A stretch of DNA of 10,383 nt from the NCBI GenBank assembly GCA_001970855.1, contig LSSN01000092.1, positions 1 through 10,383 on the forward strand, given 5' to 3'. This stretch comes from Smittium culicis. Its lineage: Eukaryota; Kickxellomycota; Harpellomycetes; Harpellales; Legeriomycetaceae. Below are positions 1 to 8,113 of the stretch, piece after piece. Under the pieces are notes generated by a model that ran no database searches, was not told the DNA's origin, and saw only the letters and a list, made by a program, of their open reading frames with translations. The first letter of the stretch is position 1; each line of letters opens with the position of its first letter. A program made the translations under genes and the position numbers.

Positions 1-266
1 ATTATTTATTATTTATTATTTATTATTTATTATTTATTATTTATTATTTATTATTTATTATTTATTATTTATTATTTATTATTTATTATTTATTATTTAT
101 TATTTATTATTTATTATTTATTATTTATTATTTATTATTTATTATTTATTATTTATTATTTATTATTTATTATTTATTATTTATTATTTATTATTTATTA
201 TTTATTATTTATTATTTATTATTTATTATTTATTATTTATTATTTATTATTTATTATTTATTATTT
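1..266. repeat. Perfect (ATTATTT)38 tandem array
   Basis: The first 266 bases are 38 uninterrupted copies of the 7-base unit ATTATTT with no mismatch or phase shift. The array starts at base 1, so its true length is unknown and the window probably begins at a contig edge. It stops at an A7 run (267-273). The unit contains no G or C, so it does not resemble a fungal telomere repeat of the TTAGGG kind. The same ATTATTT-A7-TA string occurs once, unexpanded, at 534-549 in the neighbouring repeat copy. The array therefore probably grew from one unit at the end of that element (inference). Confidence 0.97.
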
Positions 267-288
267 AAAAAAATAAACTTATAAAACA

Positions 289-515
289 TTATGATAAAGC
301 ATTTAATAAAAATTCTATCCAACTCCTCTCCGCCGCTCTAGCATCTCTATACCCACTGGGAATCGGTTCAAGGGGTCTGGTGATTCACTAGTACTTTCAA
401 GCATTAGCAATTGGGTAGCACGAATACCATCCAAAAATTTTGCAGTTGCCAGCTCAATAATTTGGTAGGCGTTACCAGCACGAAGCTGCCTAAAAGATTT
501 TTTAGACTCCCCCCT
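289..515 (-). pseudogene. Decayed coding fragment of a dispersed repeat (copy A)
   Basis: On the minus strand a 66-codon open frame runs from 515 to 318, between an upstream TAG (518-516) and a TAG at 317-315. It begins RGESKKSFRQLRAG and passes through ATAKFLDGIRATQ to SESPDPL. In the +1-shifted frame, starting at the CCCC run near 375, a second open stretch reads PLEPIPSGYRDARAAERSW and ends in LLNALS and a TAA at 291-289. Only this second frame is conserved with the other copy at 562-629 (shared PLE, Y, AR, AERSWIEF). The simplest reading is one ancestral frame broken by a one-base indel. There is no start codon and no recognised domain. It looks like the C-terminal piece of a repeat-encoded protein such as a retroelement gag-like product, but the family is not identified. 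It lies directly beside the heptamer array. Confidence 0.5.
308..375 (-). repeat. Direct repeat, copy A (68 bp)
   Basis: This segment aligns without gaps to 562-629 at a constant offset of 254 bases. By eye 58 of 68 positions match, and the first 27 bases (AAAAATTC through CCGCC) are identical. Differences cluster in the middle and leave the minus-strand frame ending AERSWIEF open in both copies. The 16 bases ATTATTT-A7-TA also precede both copies (260-275 and 534-549), separated from the 68-bp block by AT spacers of different length. Together these mark two diverged copies of one dispersed repeat. Confidence 0.85.
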
Positions 516-533
516 CTAAGGAGTCAAGTCAGA

Positions 534-660
534 ATTATTTAAAAAAATATAATTTTTTATAAAAAATTCTATCCAACTCCTCTCCGCCACTCTAGCAGCT
601 TCATACCTTCTGGAATTATGTTCAAGGGGCTTTACCAGCGCTAAAATTTTTATGAATCAT
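534..660 (-). repeat. Direct repeat, copy B with internal deletion
   Basis: This is the second copy of the repeat at 260-375. It starts with a single ATTATTT unit and A7 (534-547), then an 11-12 base AT spacer, then the 68-bp block 562-629. The minus strand reads PLEHNSRRYEAARVAERSW and stays open to a TAG near 520. Directly after the block, copy B has GCTTTACCAGCGCT, while copy A has a similar GCGTTACCAGCACG only at about 469-482. Roughly 90 bases present in copy A are thus missing in copy B. Stops lie in every frame upstream. It is a non-functional remnant. Confidence 0.7.
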
Positions 661-1149
661 TCCCTACCATTGTCGCATAAAAGTTAGCCAATTTGCTTCA
701 TTTGAGGTGGATCAGCTACATTGTATTACGGTACATTTTTGACAGATTTTTTCAGTTCTGTGTATGAATATGAACTGAGTTGGAGTGAAAGGTCAATCCA
801 CAAACTGATTCACCAACAATATTTCCAGTTAAATCGTACCATTATTACGCTAATATATAAAACTATGGTCTAAAAAAAAACTCATAAATTTAAGCTTTAT
901 TCACAAGAAATTTACGTATAGTAAAATTTCCTTAGAGAAAAAATTAATCACTTATGAAACAATTTCAAATTGCATATTTTGTGTTTTTTGTTTATATATT
1001 GTTTAAAACACTATTTACCAAAAAAAAAAAAAAAAAGTAAAAGGGGAAAGTTAAAAAAATAACAAGATAAAGTTGGTATCATCTTGTGTATAGTAAAGGG
1101 TAGGAAGAATGAAGATATGAGAACCTTGAAAAAATGAGGTGAAGAGGTA
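661..1149. other. AT-rich 3' flank of the kinase gene, no gene seen
   Basis: There is no open frame of note on either strand. The stretch contains a 17-base A run (1020-1036). It also contains TTTATT at 896-901, which reads AATAAA on the minus strand about 250 bases past the kinase stop and could be a polyadenylation signal. That signal is a common chance word in such AT-rich DNA, so it is weak evidence. The part from 661 to about 860 may still belong to the decayed repeat on its left, but no protein similarity could be followed there. Confidence 0.5.
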
Positions 1150-4100
1150 TTAATTATTCGTAATAACAGGGTAAGAGCTAGATGATAGATTGCTTTCCTG
1201 GGTAGGAATATATGAATTTATGTTTATAGGATTTGGGTTTTTAGAAATGTCATTAAATTGGCGACCAGTATGGGTTGTAGGAATTTTGGGTGAAACAGTA
1301 ACATTTGACAAAGGTACTATTATTGATGCATAAGGATTATCAATGTAAACATCGTATTTTTTCAATCCTAAATTCTCAATGAATAAGTGGTAAAGATATT
1401 TGTATGACCAGGCGCTGCCTTTTCTTCTTGATAGGACAACAACAAACAAATGCGACAAATTTTTTAGTTTACAAACTTCGACATTAAACTGGACTTCGCC
1501 ATTCGAGTCAAGATGAGATTGGCCATAAGGGGGAGGGACAGGAGCACATTTAGAAGGAACATACTTATTAATTGGTGTAGTAACGATACCTTCAGAGACT
1601 GGTGGCTTGTTAGAACTGATGATATTATTTGACATTGGAGTGATTTCCTTGGGGTTGCTCAATAAGGGAGAGCCTTGAGTGAAGTAGTTTGTTGATAGCA
1701 TTTTCATTCCAGCTTCGGGGTTGATGTCATAAGATTGCGAGTAATCTAATGGATCTGGTTGTATATCTTTAACTGAGGAATTTTTAGTGCCAGATTTGGT
1801 TAAAGCTCGTTTTAAAAGCTTGAATTTATCAGAAATGTTAAATGATAATTGATTCTCGTTTTTGTATTTGTTTGAAGGTATAAATCCACTGTGGATACCA
1901 CGATCCAAAGAGCTTCCATCAACGGGTGTCGTTGCATGCGAGGGAGCAACTGGGGTGGCTTTTGTTTTTATAACAGAAGGAATAATGACATAAGGGCTAT
2001 CAGTAGCATTTCCTGTAGCTTCTGTTTCTTTTGGAGTGTTTTGTGAGTTATTACTTAATGGAGGGGAATCATAAATCACAAAACTGGACTCAGAAATGTT
2101 TGATGATAGTTTGGGTGAACTGCCGAGCTTATGTTTATAAACATTTTCTTTTTCATTAATAGTCGCTTTAGAATCTGAAGGCAAGTTGAATTGATAAGTT
2201 GCGCCAATGACGATAGGTTTAAGTAAGCTTTTATCTGAGATCTTTGGCCTTAAAACTCGAGCGCTGAGGCCTTGAGTGCTGATTACAATGAAGCCAAGAT
2301 TATCAAGAGTTTGTAAAACGCGTTGGAAAAGCTCTGAAGGAGGCATCGAAGAAATACACAATGGATCAATGGCTCCTCTGTGAGTGCGCATTTGTAGCAG
2401 TATTTGAGGACCTTCAGTTATAAACTTTTGAACTTCAGGGTTATTAATACGAGAAGAATAAGGGTCACTGTTAGCAAAGGCAGAAAGGTTGTTAGAATAG
2501 TAGTCATTGCGTTGGATATTTTTTTCACTAGCAGAAAGGCTTGAATTCCCATCAGCTTTAGCTTTACTTTGGCTCAAGTTGCGATCTTGCGAGAAAGGGT
2601 TAGCACTAAATATTTCGGAAGATTTAAGTGAATTACGGTTATTCTTTTTAGATTGACCTGTAACCCAATTTAGTACGCGTTTACCGGATATTCCAGAGTT
2701 TCTATTGGAGCCATTCCTAGACTTTATCGGTTGTGAGGCAATACCAGCACCTATTTTAACACCAAGATTTTCAGAGGTATCTTTTTTAAGGTTAGACGAT
2801 AAAGCATCATTGAATGGAGGTATGTTAAGCCTTAGATCATCGTTGTTTTGGGAATGACTAGGTTTTTCAATAGAGGAAAGTTTTTGATTATGAGAGTCAT
2901 TTGGAGATTTATGTATTCTATTACTATTAGGAGACGATTCAAGGGAAAGGTTTAATAAAGGAGATTGAGCATCGCCGGTTCTAGTTCTGAGGCTATTAGG
3001 TTCGTCAGAAGAAATGTGGGTGCGAGAGAAGTTTGGAGAATCGAGATGATTACCTAATTGAGTTTTAGAAAAGAATTTTTCAGGGTGTTGAATATCTTTA
3101 ATTTCATTTAATTTTGATTGTAAGTCTTTTTCAGATTGACCATCATGATAATTAACAGGGGAAACAGGATTAGAGCTAGCTAAAAGGTTGAGGTTCAAAT
3201 CAGGGCCAAAGAAATCATCTTTTTGATTGAAAAAGTCGCTGGGTGAATTTGTGTAAAAGCTGTTAGCCAAATTTGAATCTGATTTTCGACTCTTTGGTTT
3301 GGTAGATAAGTGGCTATTGACGCTATCGTAGCTTTTGTTTTTAGTCAGGCCAGGAATAATTTTATTATTTTCGTTATTATAGCTATCTTTTTTTCTCAAA
3401 ATGATTTTCATAAGTTCCCCAAAGTCTTGGTTGTCACCTGAATCAGTGGGGGTAGATAAGTGAGGTGGGGACGAATAGTTGATCGGTTCAGAGAATGATT
3501 TTTGCTGAGGGGCAACAGAGGCGAAATGGATATTGTTTTTTGTGGTTTCGATTTTTTTGGGATTGGTATGGGTGGCATTTTTGGGGGTTAAAGAGTTAGT
3601 TATTTTATCTGGGTGGTGGTTAGATGTAGACTTTTTGTAGTAGTTAAAGTCATCAAAGGAGGCATTTCTGATCAAACTGGTAGTTGTTTTTGTAATTGGG
3701 GCGAGGACATGACTAGCGGCTAAAGAATCTTCTGTTACTTCGTTAAATTTAGACAAGTGAATATTTGGGTCAGTCAAGTTTGGTAATTTGAAATATGTGT
3801 TTGGGGATAGTATAAGGTCTGTTTCAGGTACAATTTGGTTTTGATTCTCATCAATAGTGATAGAAAATGTATGAGGGGATGTAGTTTTTTGTGTCCGAGA
3901 AATTTCACTAGCTTGAGAAGAAGTATTTTCAATCTTAGGCAAACTAGGTAAATCTGATATGGAGGTACTATGAGGATCTTCAGCTTCAATGTCTTTAAAG
4001 AAGTGGGAATATGGTTCTAGCCATTCATGGGAGCGAACTTCGGCCATGGTTGCGCGTTGAGCAGGATTGGAAACTAGCATTCTTTTCAAAAGACTTGAAG

Positions 4101-5300
4101 CAGACTGTGAAATGTGGTCTGGAAAAACGAGTTGAGTGGAAAGGATATACTTATATAATTGGTTAATGTTATCACCTTCTGGATTACTTGGGTCATCATC
4201 AAAAGGGAGGTAACCAGCCAGCATAGCATATAAAATTACACCACAAGACCAAACATCTACAGAGGTACCAGCGTACATACCATCGCTAACAACCACTTCA
4301 GGGGCAGCGTAGCAGGGTGACCCACAGCTTGTAGACATGTATTCACCATTCTCGGGGTCGAATTGGTTAGCAAAACCGAAATCTGTTACTTTAATATTAC
4401 GATGCCAATCTAATAGTAAATTTTCCTAAAAAACATGCACAGAGAGCAGGAAAAATAGTGGTTTAGTAGGGTTTTAAAAAGTATAAAAAAAAGCTGGAGA
4501 ATAGTTTGGAATGAGAAGCAAATATGAAAAAAAAATGAATGAAGACTAACAAGTTTAAGATCGCGATGAACGATTTTGTTGTGGTGTAAACAGCTGACAG
4601 CGGAGATAAGTTGGGCAAACAGACGGCAAGCATCGCGTTCGCGTAAATACCGGTGAGCTAGAATGTGTTCGAACAGTTCACCGCCTGAAGCATATTCCAG
4701 GACTAAACCGATATACCTATCGGTTTCTATTATATCGTGCAGTTTAACAATGTATCTATGATCAATCCCCTGGAGCGGAAAAAAAAGTTATTTTTAAAGA
4801 AAGAGTTAATAAATTTCGATTACTTAAGAGGATGAATAAAGTTACGAGTTAAATGTGTTATAAAATAAGAATAATAAAAAGAGCAGCAATTATTTGTAAA
4901 TTTATTTTTAGGGGGAGGAACCTTTAAAGCAGAAATTTCACGTTTGAGCTTTGTTAGCTTAAATTCAGTATCGATCCATTCCTTTTTGACTAGTTTGATA
5001 GCAAACTAATAAAACATAACGGGTAGGGTTAATTGGTTTTATAAGAGAGAGTATGAAAAAGATAAGGAAATAAAATGGAAGGTTAGAGATTAAATAAAGA
5101 ATTTTTTATACAAAAATAAGGGGGAGATAAAGGCTTACTTCTTCGCCGGTGTCTCTATGTAGGGCTAATTTTACTTTAGCAAATTCACCTTCACCTATGG
5201 TGTGTAGAAGCATATAATTGCCAAAGAAGTTTGATTTGCTTTTTTTATTAGACTCATGAGCATTATGCCTAGAATTGGCCAAATTCGCACTTTTTGGCAT
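1150..5300 (-). CDS. KIN4-like CAMKL Ser/Thr protein kinase, 4 exons, 1246 aa
   Basis: Exons are 5300-5139, 5005-4922, 4769-4551 and 4425-1150 (54, 28, 73 and 1091 codons, then TAA at 1152-1150). The ATG is the first after an in-frame TAA. The kinase domain spans about residues 29-291. It has the glycine loop IGEGEFAKV (35-43), FAIK with Lys58, Glu77, HRDLKLEN (150-157), DFG (170-172), activation segment STSCGSPCYAAPE (186-198), Asp212 and Arg279. All catalytic residues are present. Thr187 matches the AMPK activation-loop threonine. The SCGSPCYAAPE and AGYLPFDDDP-NPEGDN blocks are typical of fungal KIN4-type kinases. Residues 295-827 form a low-complexity Asn/Ser-rich linker with many Ser/Thr-Pro sites; GKRVLNW (736-742) recalls a conserved segment of fungal homologues. 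The C-terminus has a KA1-like region in two parts, about 829-885 and 1131-1180. In budding yeast Kin4 acts in the spindle position checkpoint and KA1 domains bind acidic membrane lipids; the same roles here are inferred. It could instead be another CAMKL relative, but kinase identity is certain. Confidence 0.93.
4426..4550 (-). other. Kinase intron 3 (125 bp, phase 0)
   Basis: The donor is GTTAGT after codon 155 and the acceptor is TTTTTTAG. It splits the catalytic loop between HRDLKL and ENLLLDW, and removing it gives the canonical HRDLKxEN motif. All three introns are in phase 0 and lie within the first 155 codons. Confidence 0.93.
4770..4921 (-). other. Kinase intron 2 (152 bp, phase 0, weak donor)
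   Basis: The donor is GTTCCT, which matches the fungal consensus only at GT; the acceptor is CTCCAG. The join gives REISALK-GIDHRYIVKL. This matches the spacing of the alpha-C to beta-4 segment of AMPK-type kinases with no residue gained or lost, so the position is well supported despite the poor donor. The intron contains in-frame stops. Confidence 0.88.
5006..5138 (-). other. Kinase intron 1 (133 bp, phase 0)
   Basis: The donor GTAAGC follows codon 54 (TGEE) and the acceptor is ATTAG. Splicing joins GEE to FAIKLVKK and so restores the beta-3 strand with the catalytic lysine. Reading through the intron meets a stop after ten codons (VSLYLPLIFV). The intron is AT-rich with a long pyrimidine-rich stretch on the coding strand. 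Confidence 0.93.
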
Positions 5301-5349
5301 ATTATTAAAGCTATTTGGAAGTATAAAAAAGTTAAAGTTAAAATAGTCT

Positions 5350-5357
5350 TATTTATA
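5350..5357 (-). promoter_or_regulatory. Possible TATA-like element of the kinase gene
   Basis: The minus strand reads TATAAATA about 50 bases upstream of the kinase ATG. Position and sequence suit a core promoter element, but the local sequence is so AT-rich that the match may be accidental. No transcription start can be placed from the sequence. Confidence 0.2.
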
Positions 5358-6780
5358 GATAGGTAAAAATAAATGAGTTTATTGGTAAAAAAAAATTTTT
5401 TTCAAAAGTTCTTTATTTATATAAAAAACGAAAATGGATAAGGTAACTGATTTGAAGAATGATGGGTAGAAAATTTGGAAAGCAGGCCGAGAGGGTTGTG
5501 AATAAAAGAATGAATGACTAGAAATGAAAAGATGGATATAATGTAGATAAAATAGAGATAGAGAATACCTTGTCTGAGTTGAAGTTGATTAATAGATCAT
5601 AAATAATGTATGCAATAGATATTGATGTATGTATGGTAATAAAAGTATCAGTTATAAGATAATCTGGTTGAATAAATTAAGGCGATCTAGATAACAGGGG
5701 GGGGGGGATAAAGGGTGTGTAGGCAATTTAAGGGGTGAATGACAAGTAAAGGGCAAACAGAGATGGGTAGAAAATATGATTATAGGTGGGTGAATGAGTG
5801 TAATAAAGGGTAAGGTTATGAGTGTGTAGGTGTCAGCTAATCGATTAAAATGAATAAGGGTATTTCGAAGTAAAAGTTAAGGGATATTTATCTTTGTTGA
5901 AGGGGGGGGGATTTATGTATTAATAAATGGGAAAAGGGAAAACAGATGAGGAGAAAGGGTAGGGGCAGCAGTATGAAAAGAGGAAAAAAGAAGGGAGGAT
6001 TATATAAATAGAAAATAAGGGTAGTATAATTAGGGAGTGAAGGAAATAGAATATATGGAAAGGGAGATTTTAGACAGAGGAGCTAAAATTGGAAGCGAAG
6101 ACTGAAATGAAGGGGTATATATAGAAAATATATTCTGGGTAAATAAAGAGAAGGAAAAGGGAAATTAGGGGCTGCGAAATAACCCAAAAGCCTAAATATT
6201 GGGCTGCCAAATAGTAGTAGAGGGAAAAGAGAGAGGATAGTAACTAATTGAGAAATAAAGTTGGCGATAATAGGGATGTAAAAAAAAAAAGCAAAAGCGC
6301 TACTAATAGTTTATAAGTGTCAAATAAGCAGAAAAGGGATATAGTGGGAAAAAAAAAAGGATATGGTCAGAAAAGAGGGCAAAGGTGTCAAACTTAGAAA
6401 ATAGGATATAGTGGAAAAGGGATTAACAGAGAATTATTGATGTTTTTTTTTCTTGGTAATAGCAATCAATGTACGAAGTATAGGAAGTCAAGATCAGCAC
6501 CCAACAAAGAAATTAGAAGCGTGTCTAAAGAGGATAAAAGAATATTTATAGAGCGTGGAGGAGAGGGAAAGAGCGTATTTGAGAGCATAAGAATGCGCGA
6601 TAGGGTGGGAGCTAAGTGACTAGCTTCGGATAGCTAAAGAGAAATCCAACTGAATGCGGTACAGGATTTTCGAAAAAGAAAAAAAAAAAGTTGAAGAATA
6701 CTTGTAAAAGCTAAAGATATACCCAAATTGGGAAATCCATTAAGTGATAATTAAAAATAAGGGCGAGTAATATTGTACAG
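5358..6780. other. Purine-rich, G-skewed upstream region without a convincing gene
   Basis: For about 1.4 kb the plus strand is dominated by A and G with very little C. For example, 5941-6000 has 24 G and 3 C, and 6001-6060 has 15 G and no C. It includes runs of 11 G (5697-5707) and 9 G (5902-5910). On the minus strand, which is the kinase sense strand, this is a long pyrimidine-rich tract upstream of the gene, as fungal promoters and leaders often have, though unusually long. A 60-codon plus-strand frame at 6437-6619 has the composition of its surroundings and no recognisable domain, so I do not call it a gene. Confidence 0.6.
6315..6420. repeat. Imperfect short direct repeats
   Basis: Two related segments of nearly 40 bases occur at about 6315-6353 and 6383-6418. 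They share GTGTCAAA, then AGAAAA, then GGATATAGTGG followed by A-rich sequence. A third partial match, GGATATGGTCAGAAAAG, sits between them at about 6359-6375. This looks like an eroded local tandem duplication inside the purine-rich region. No function is evident. Confidence 0.5.
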
Positions 6781-7020
6781 ATACTACTAATAAAAACAAT
6801 GACACCATTTCGTCCTCTTAGATCCATCGAAAACAAAACCCCACCCATTTAAATCCCGCTGCGCTTATTATCAGTATGGTTTTAATAGCGACTTTGACGG
6901 AATAGGTGAATGTAATAGAAATAAGAAGCAAATCATTGCAGATTAAGGCATCTGATATTAGGTAATGCTTGACACTTTATTAATAAAATGGTGAGATAAA
7001 TATTATCTTATAAAAACACA

Positions 7021-7374
7021 ATGCCTTTCAATAAGGACTATTGTGGAGAAGTGAGTGTCAACAAACTACGCTTAACAAAATCATAATACACTTGAGAATT
7101 TCAAATACAAAACACACTCGGAACCTCAAACGTAAAATACGATTGGAACTTTGAGGAAGATAACCATCTTGTTTTTTTAGGCTTTCTCAGGGATGAGGAA
7201 CGCTGTAACGGGCCTGGCACCTACGATAGAACAAACCATGCTACACTATTTTCCAGATTACTTTCCATTGAAATAGCAGACAAACCGACTCTTCTCGCAT
7301 TCGCCTTAAAAAAATACACGCACATACACATAAAAAACGTTGGTAGAATGGGAACGACTATACGAACCTACTAG
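7021..7374 (+). CDS. Hypothetical small gene, possibly one intron, unidentified
   Basis: An ATG at 7021 opens MPFNKDYCGE, followed at 7051 by a good donor GTGAGT. A 45-base intron ending at TTGAG (7095), with a CTTAAC branch-like site at 7071-7076, would join in frame to an open stretch of 92 codons (7096-7371) ending in TAG. The predicted product has about 102 residues. It includes YDWNFEEDNHLVFLGF near its middle and LLAFALKKYTHIHIKN near its end. No family is recognised and no signal peptide or membrane segment is evident. Beyond the TAG the frame stays open for another 49 codons. The intron would be far shorter than the 125-152 base introns of the kinase gene. The patch is richer in G+C than the flanks, which favours coding or former coding sequence, but a 92-codon gap between stops is only moderately unlikely by chance. 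A pseudogene is an equally good reading. Confidence 0.22.
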
Positions 7375-7436
7375 CGCTACCAAATACACAACCCTCCTCT
7401 AAAAAAATGTAACAGAATAAAGCCAAATTTTTGTTA

Positions 7437-7775
7437 TTACGTGGCACCAGGTCCCATCTTTACCAGTTCATTGAATTTAAGAGACCCTCTCCACTCCAGC
7501 TGCAAGATTTCTTCAATTCCATAAACATCACCAGAAACATATGCTGGGAATAATATCTATTAGCCTTTATTGAGCGCAAACACACCCCAAATGCATATAA
7601 ACGCCACTCTTCTGATATTTAAATCCCTGGCCTGACTCACTATACTATTAGAATTCTTCTGGGTCGCCATTGTTAATATGCATAGCTGAAACTTATAAGA
7701 TTTATATTCGCTGTTACCACAATATCTTTTCGCTAATACTTCCTCAGACAATAGTGCCTCGATACAGCTAAGCAT
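7437..7775 (-). CDS. Hypothetical small spliced gene, unidentified
   Basis: On the minus strand an open frame starts with ATG at 7775 (MLSCIEALLSEEVLAKRYCG) and contains a second Met at about residue 36 (MATQKNSNSI). A perfect donor GTGAGT follows codon 45 (7640-7635), and an acceptor CTAATAG ends at 7557. Removing these 84 bases joins in phase 0 to 39 codons (7556-7440), with pieces FPAYVSGDVYGIEEILQLEW and FNELVKMGPGAT, and a TAA at 7439-7437. The spliced product would have 84 residues, or 49 from the second Met. Without splicing the frame runs on to a TAA at 7562-7560 and gives 71 residues. The ATG is immediately preceded by TTTTTATAG, which resembles an acceptor, so this may instead be an internal exon of something larger. 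The family is not recognised. It would converge on the candidate at 7021-7374 with about 60 bases between stops. Confidence 0.25.
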
Positions 7776-8079
7776 CTATAAAAAGTGTGATTTGTGTGTA
7801 TAACCTCATAATATGGGTGCCTTATTATATATCCATCTCTTTGTCTATTAATCGATACATTGATAGCTTATTTTAAAGTCTCAAGTTTTATTGGATTTGG
7901 GCCCTTTAATATGAAAAAAGCTGATGGAACAGGTACAGATTTTGCAATTCTGCAAATAAAAAATACACTTTTCACAATACTATTGGGACTTTTACATTAC
8001 TGCAAATATTCTCGAAATTAGTTCACTACAGCTAAAAAAATTCCATTTCAGCCTATTTATAACTCACCAATGGCTAATG
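7776..8079. other. Intergenic sequence, no gene supported
   Basis: Several short open frames occur on the minus strand next to AG acceptor-like sites, for example TTATTTGCAG near 7950. None exceeds about 45 codons and none shows a recognisable motif. They could be upstream exons of the minus-strand candidate at 7437-7775, but nothing in the sequence decides this. Confidence 0.35.
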
Positions 8080-8113
8080 TTTGCTCATAGTCCCTCCCAG
8101 GGACCATAGCAAA
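8080..8113. repeat. Strong imperfect inverted repeat (hairpin)
   Basis: The left arm 8080-8095 (TTTGCTCATAGTCCCT) pairs with the right arm 8099-8113 (AGGGACCATAGCAAA) around a CCC loop. Fourteen base pairs form, with one bulged C at 8086 and one A-C mismatch (8089 with 8105). This is much more GC-rich than its surroundings. It could fold as DNA or RNA, or be the relic of a small palindromic element. No coding role is evident. Confidence 0.7.

Noticed and set aside
1..266. Heptamer array at the window edge as a telomere
   Set aside because: The unit ATTATTT has no G or C and does not resemble any fungal telomere repeat known to me. It is better explained as a microsatellite grown from the adjoining repeat.
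3774..3989. 71-codon minus-strand open frame
   Set aside because: It lies wholly inside the kinase exon in another frame, in low-complexity sequence. It is a shadow of the real gene.
6437..6619. 60-codon plus-strand frame beginning MMFFFLGNSNQ
   Set aside because: Its Arg/Lys/Glu/Gly-rich composition only mirrors the purine-rich strand. The minus strand is also open over much of it, and there is no motif or supporting signal.
6821..6976. 52-codon minus-strand open stretch with a hydrophobic segment (VKVAIKTILIISAAGF), briefly considered as the first membrane helix of a transporter
   Set aside because: There is no in-frame ATG, no convincing donor after the hydrophobic part and no continuation downstream. 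The resemblance is too short to support a call.
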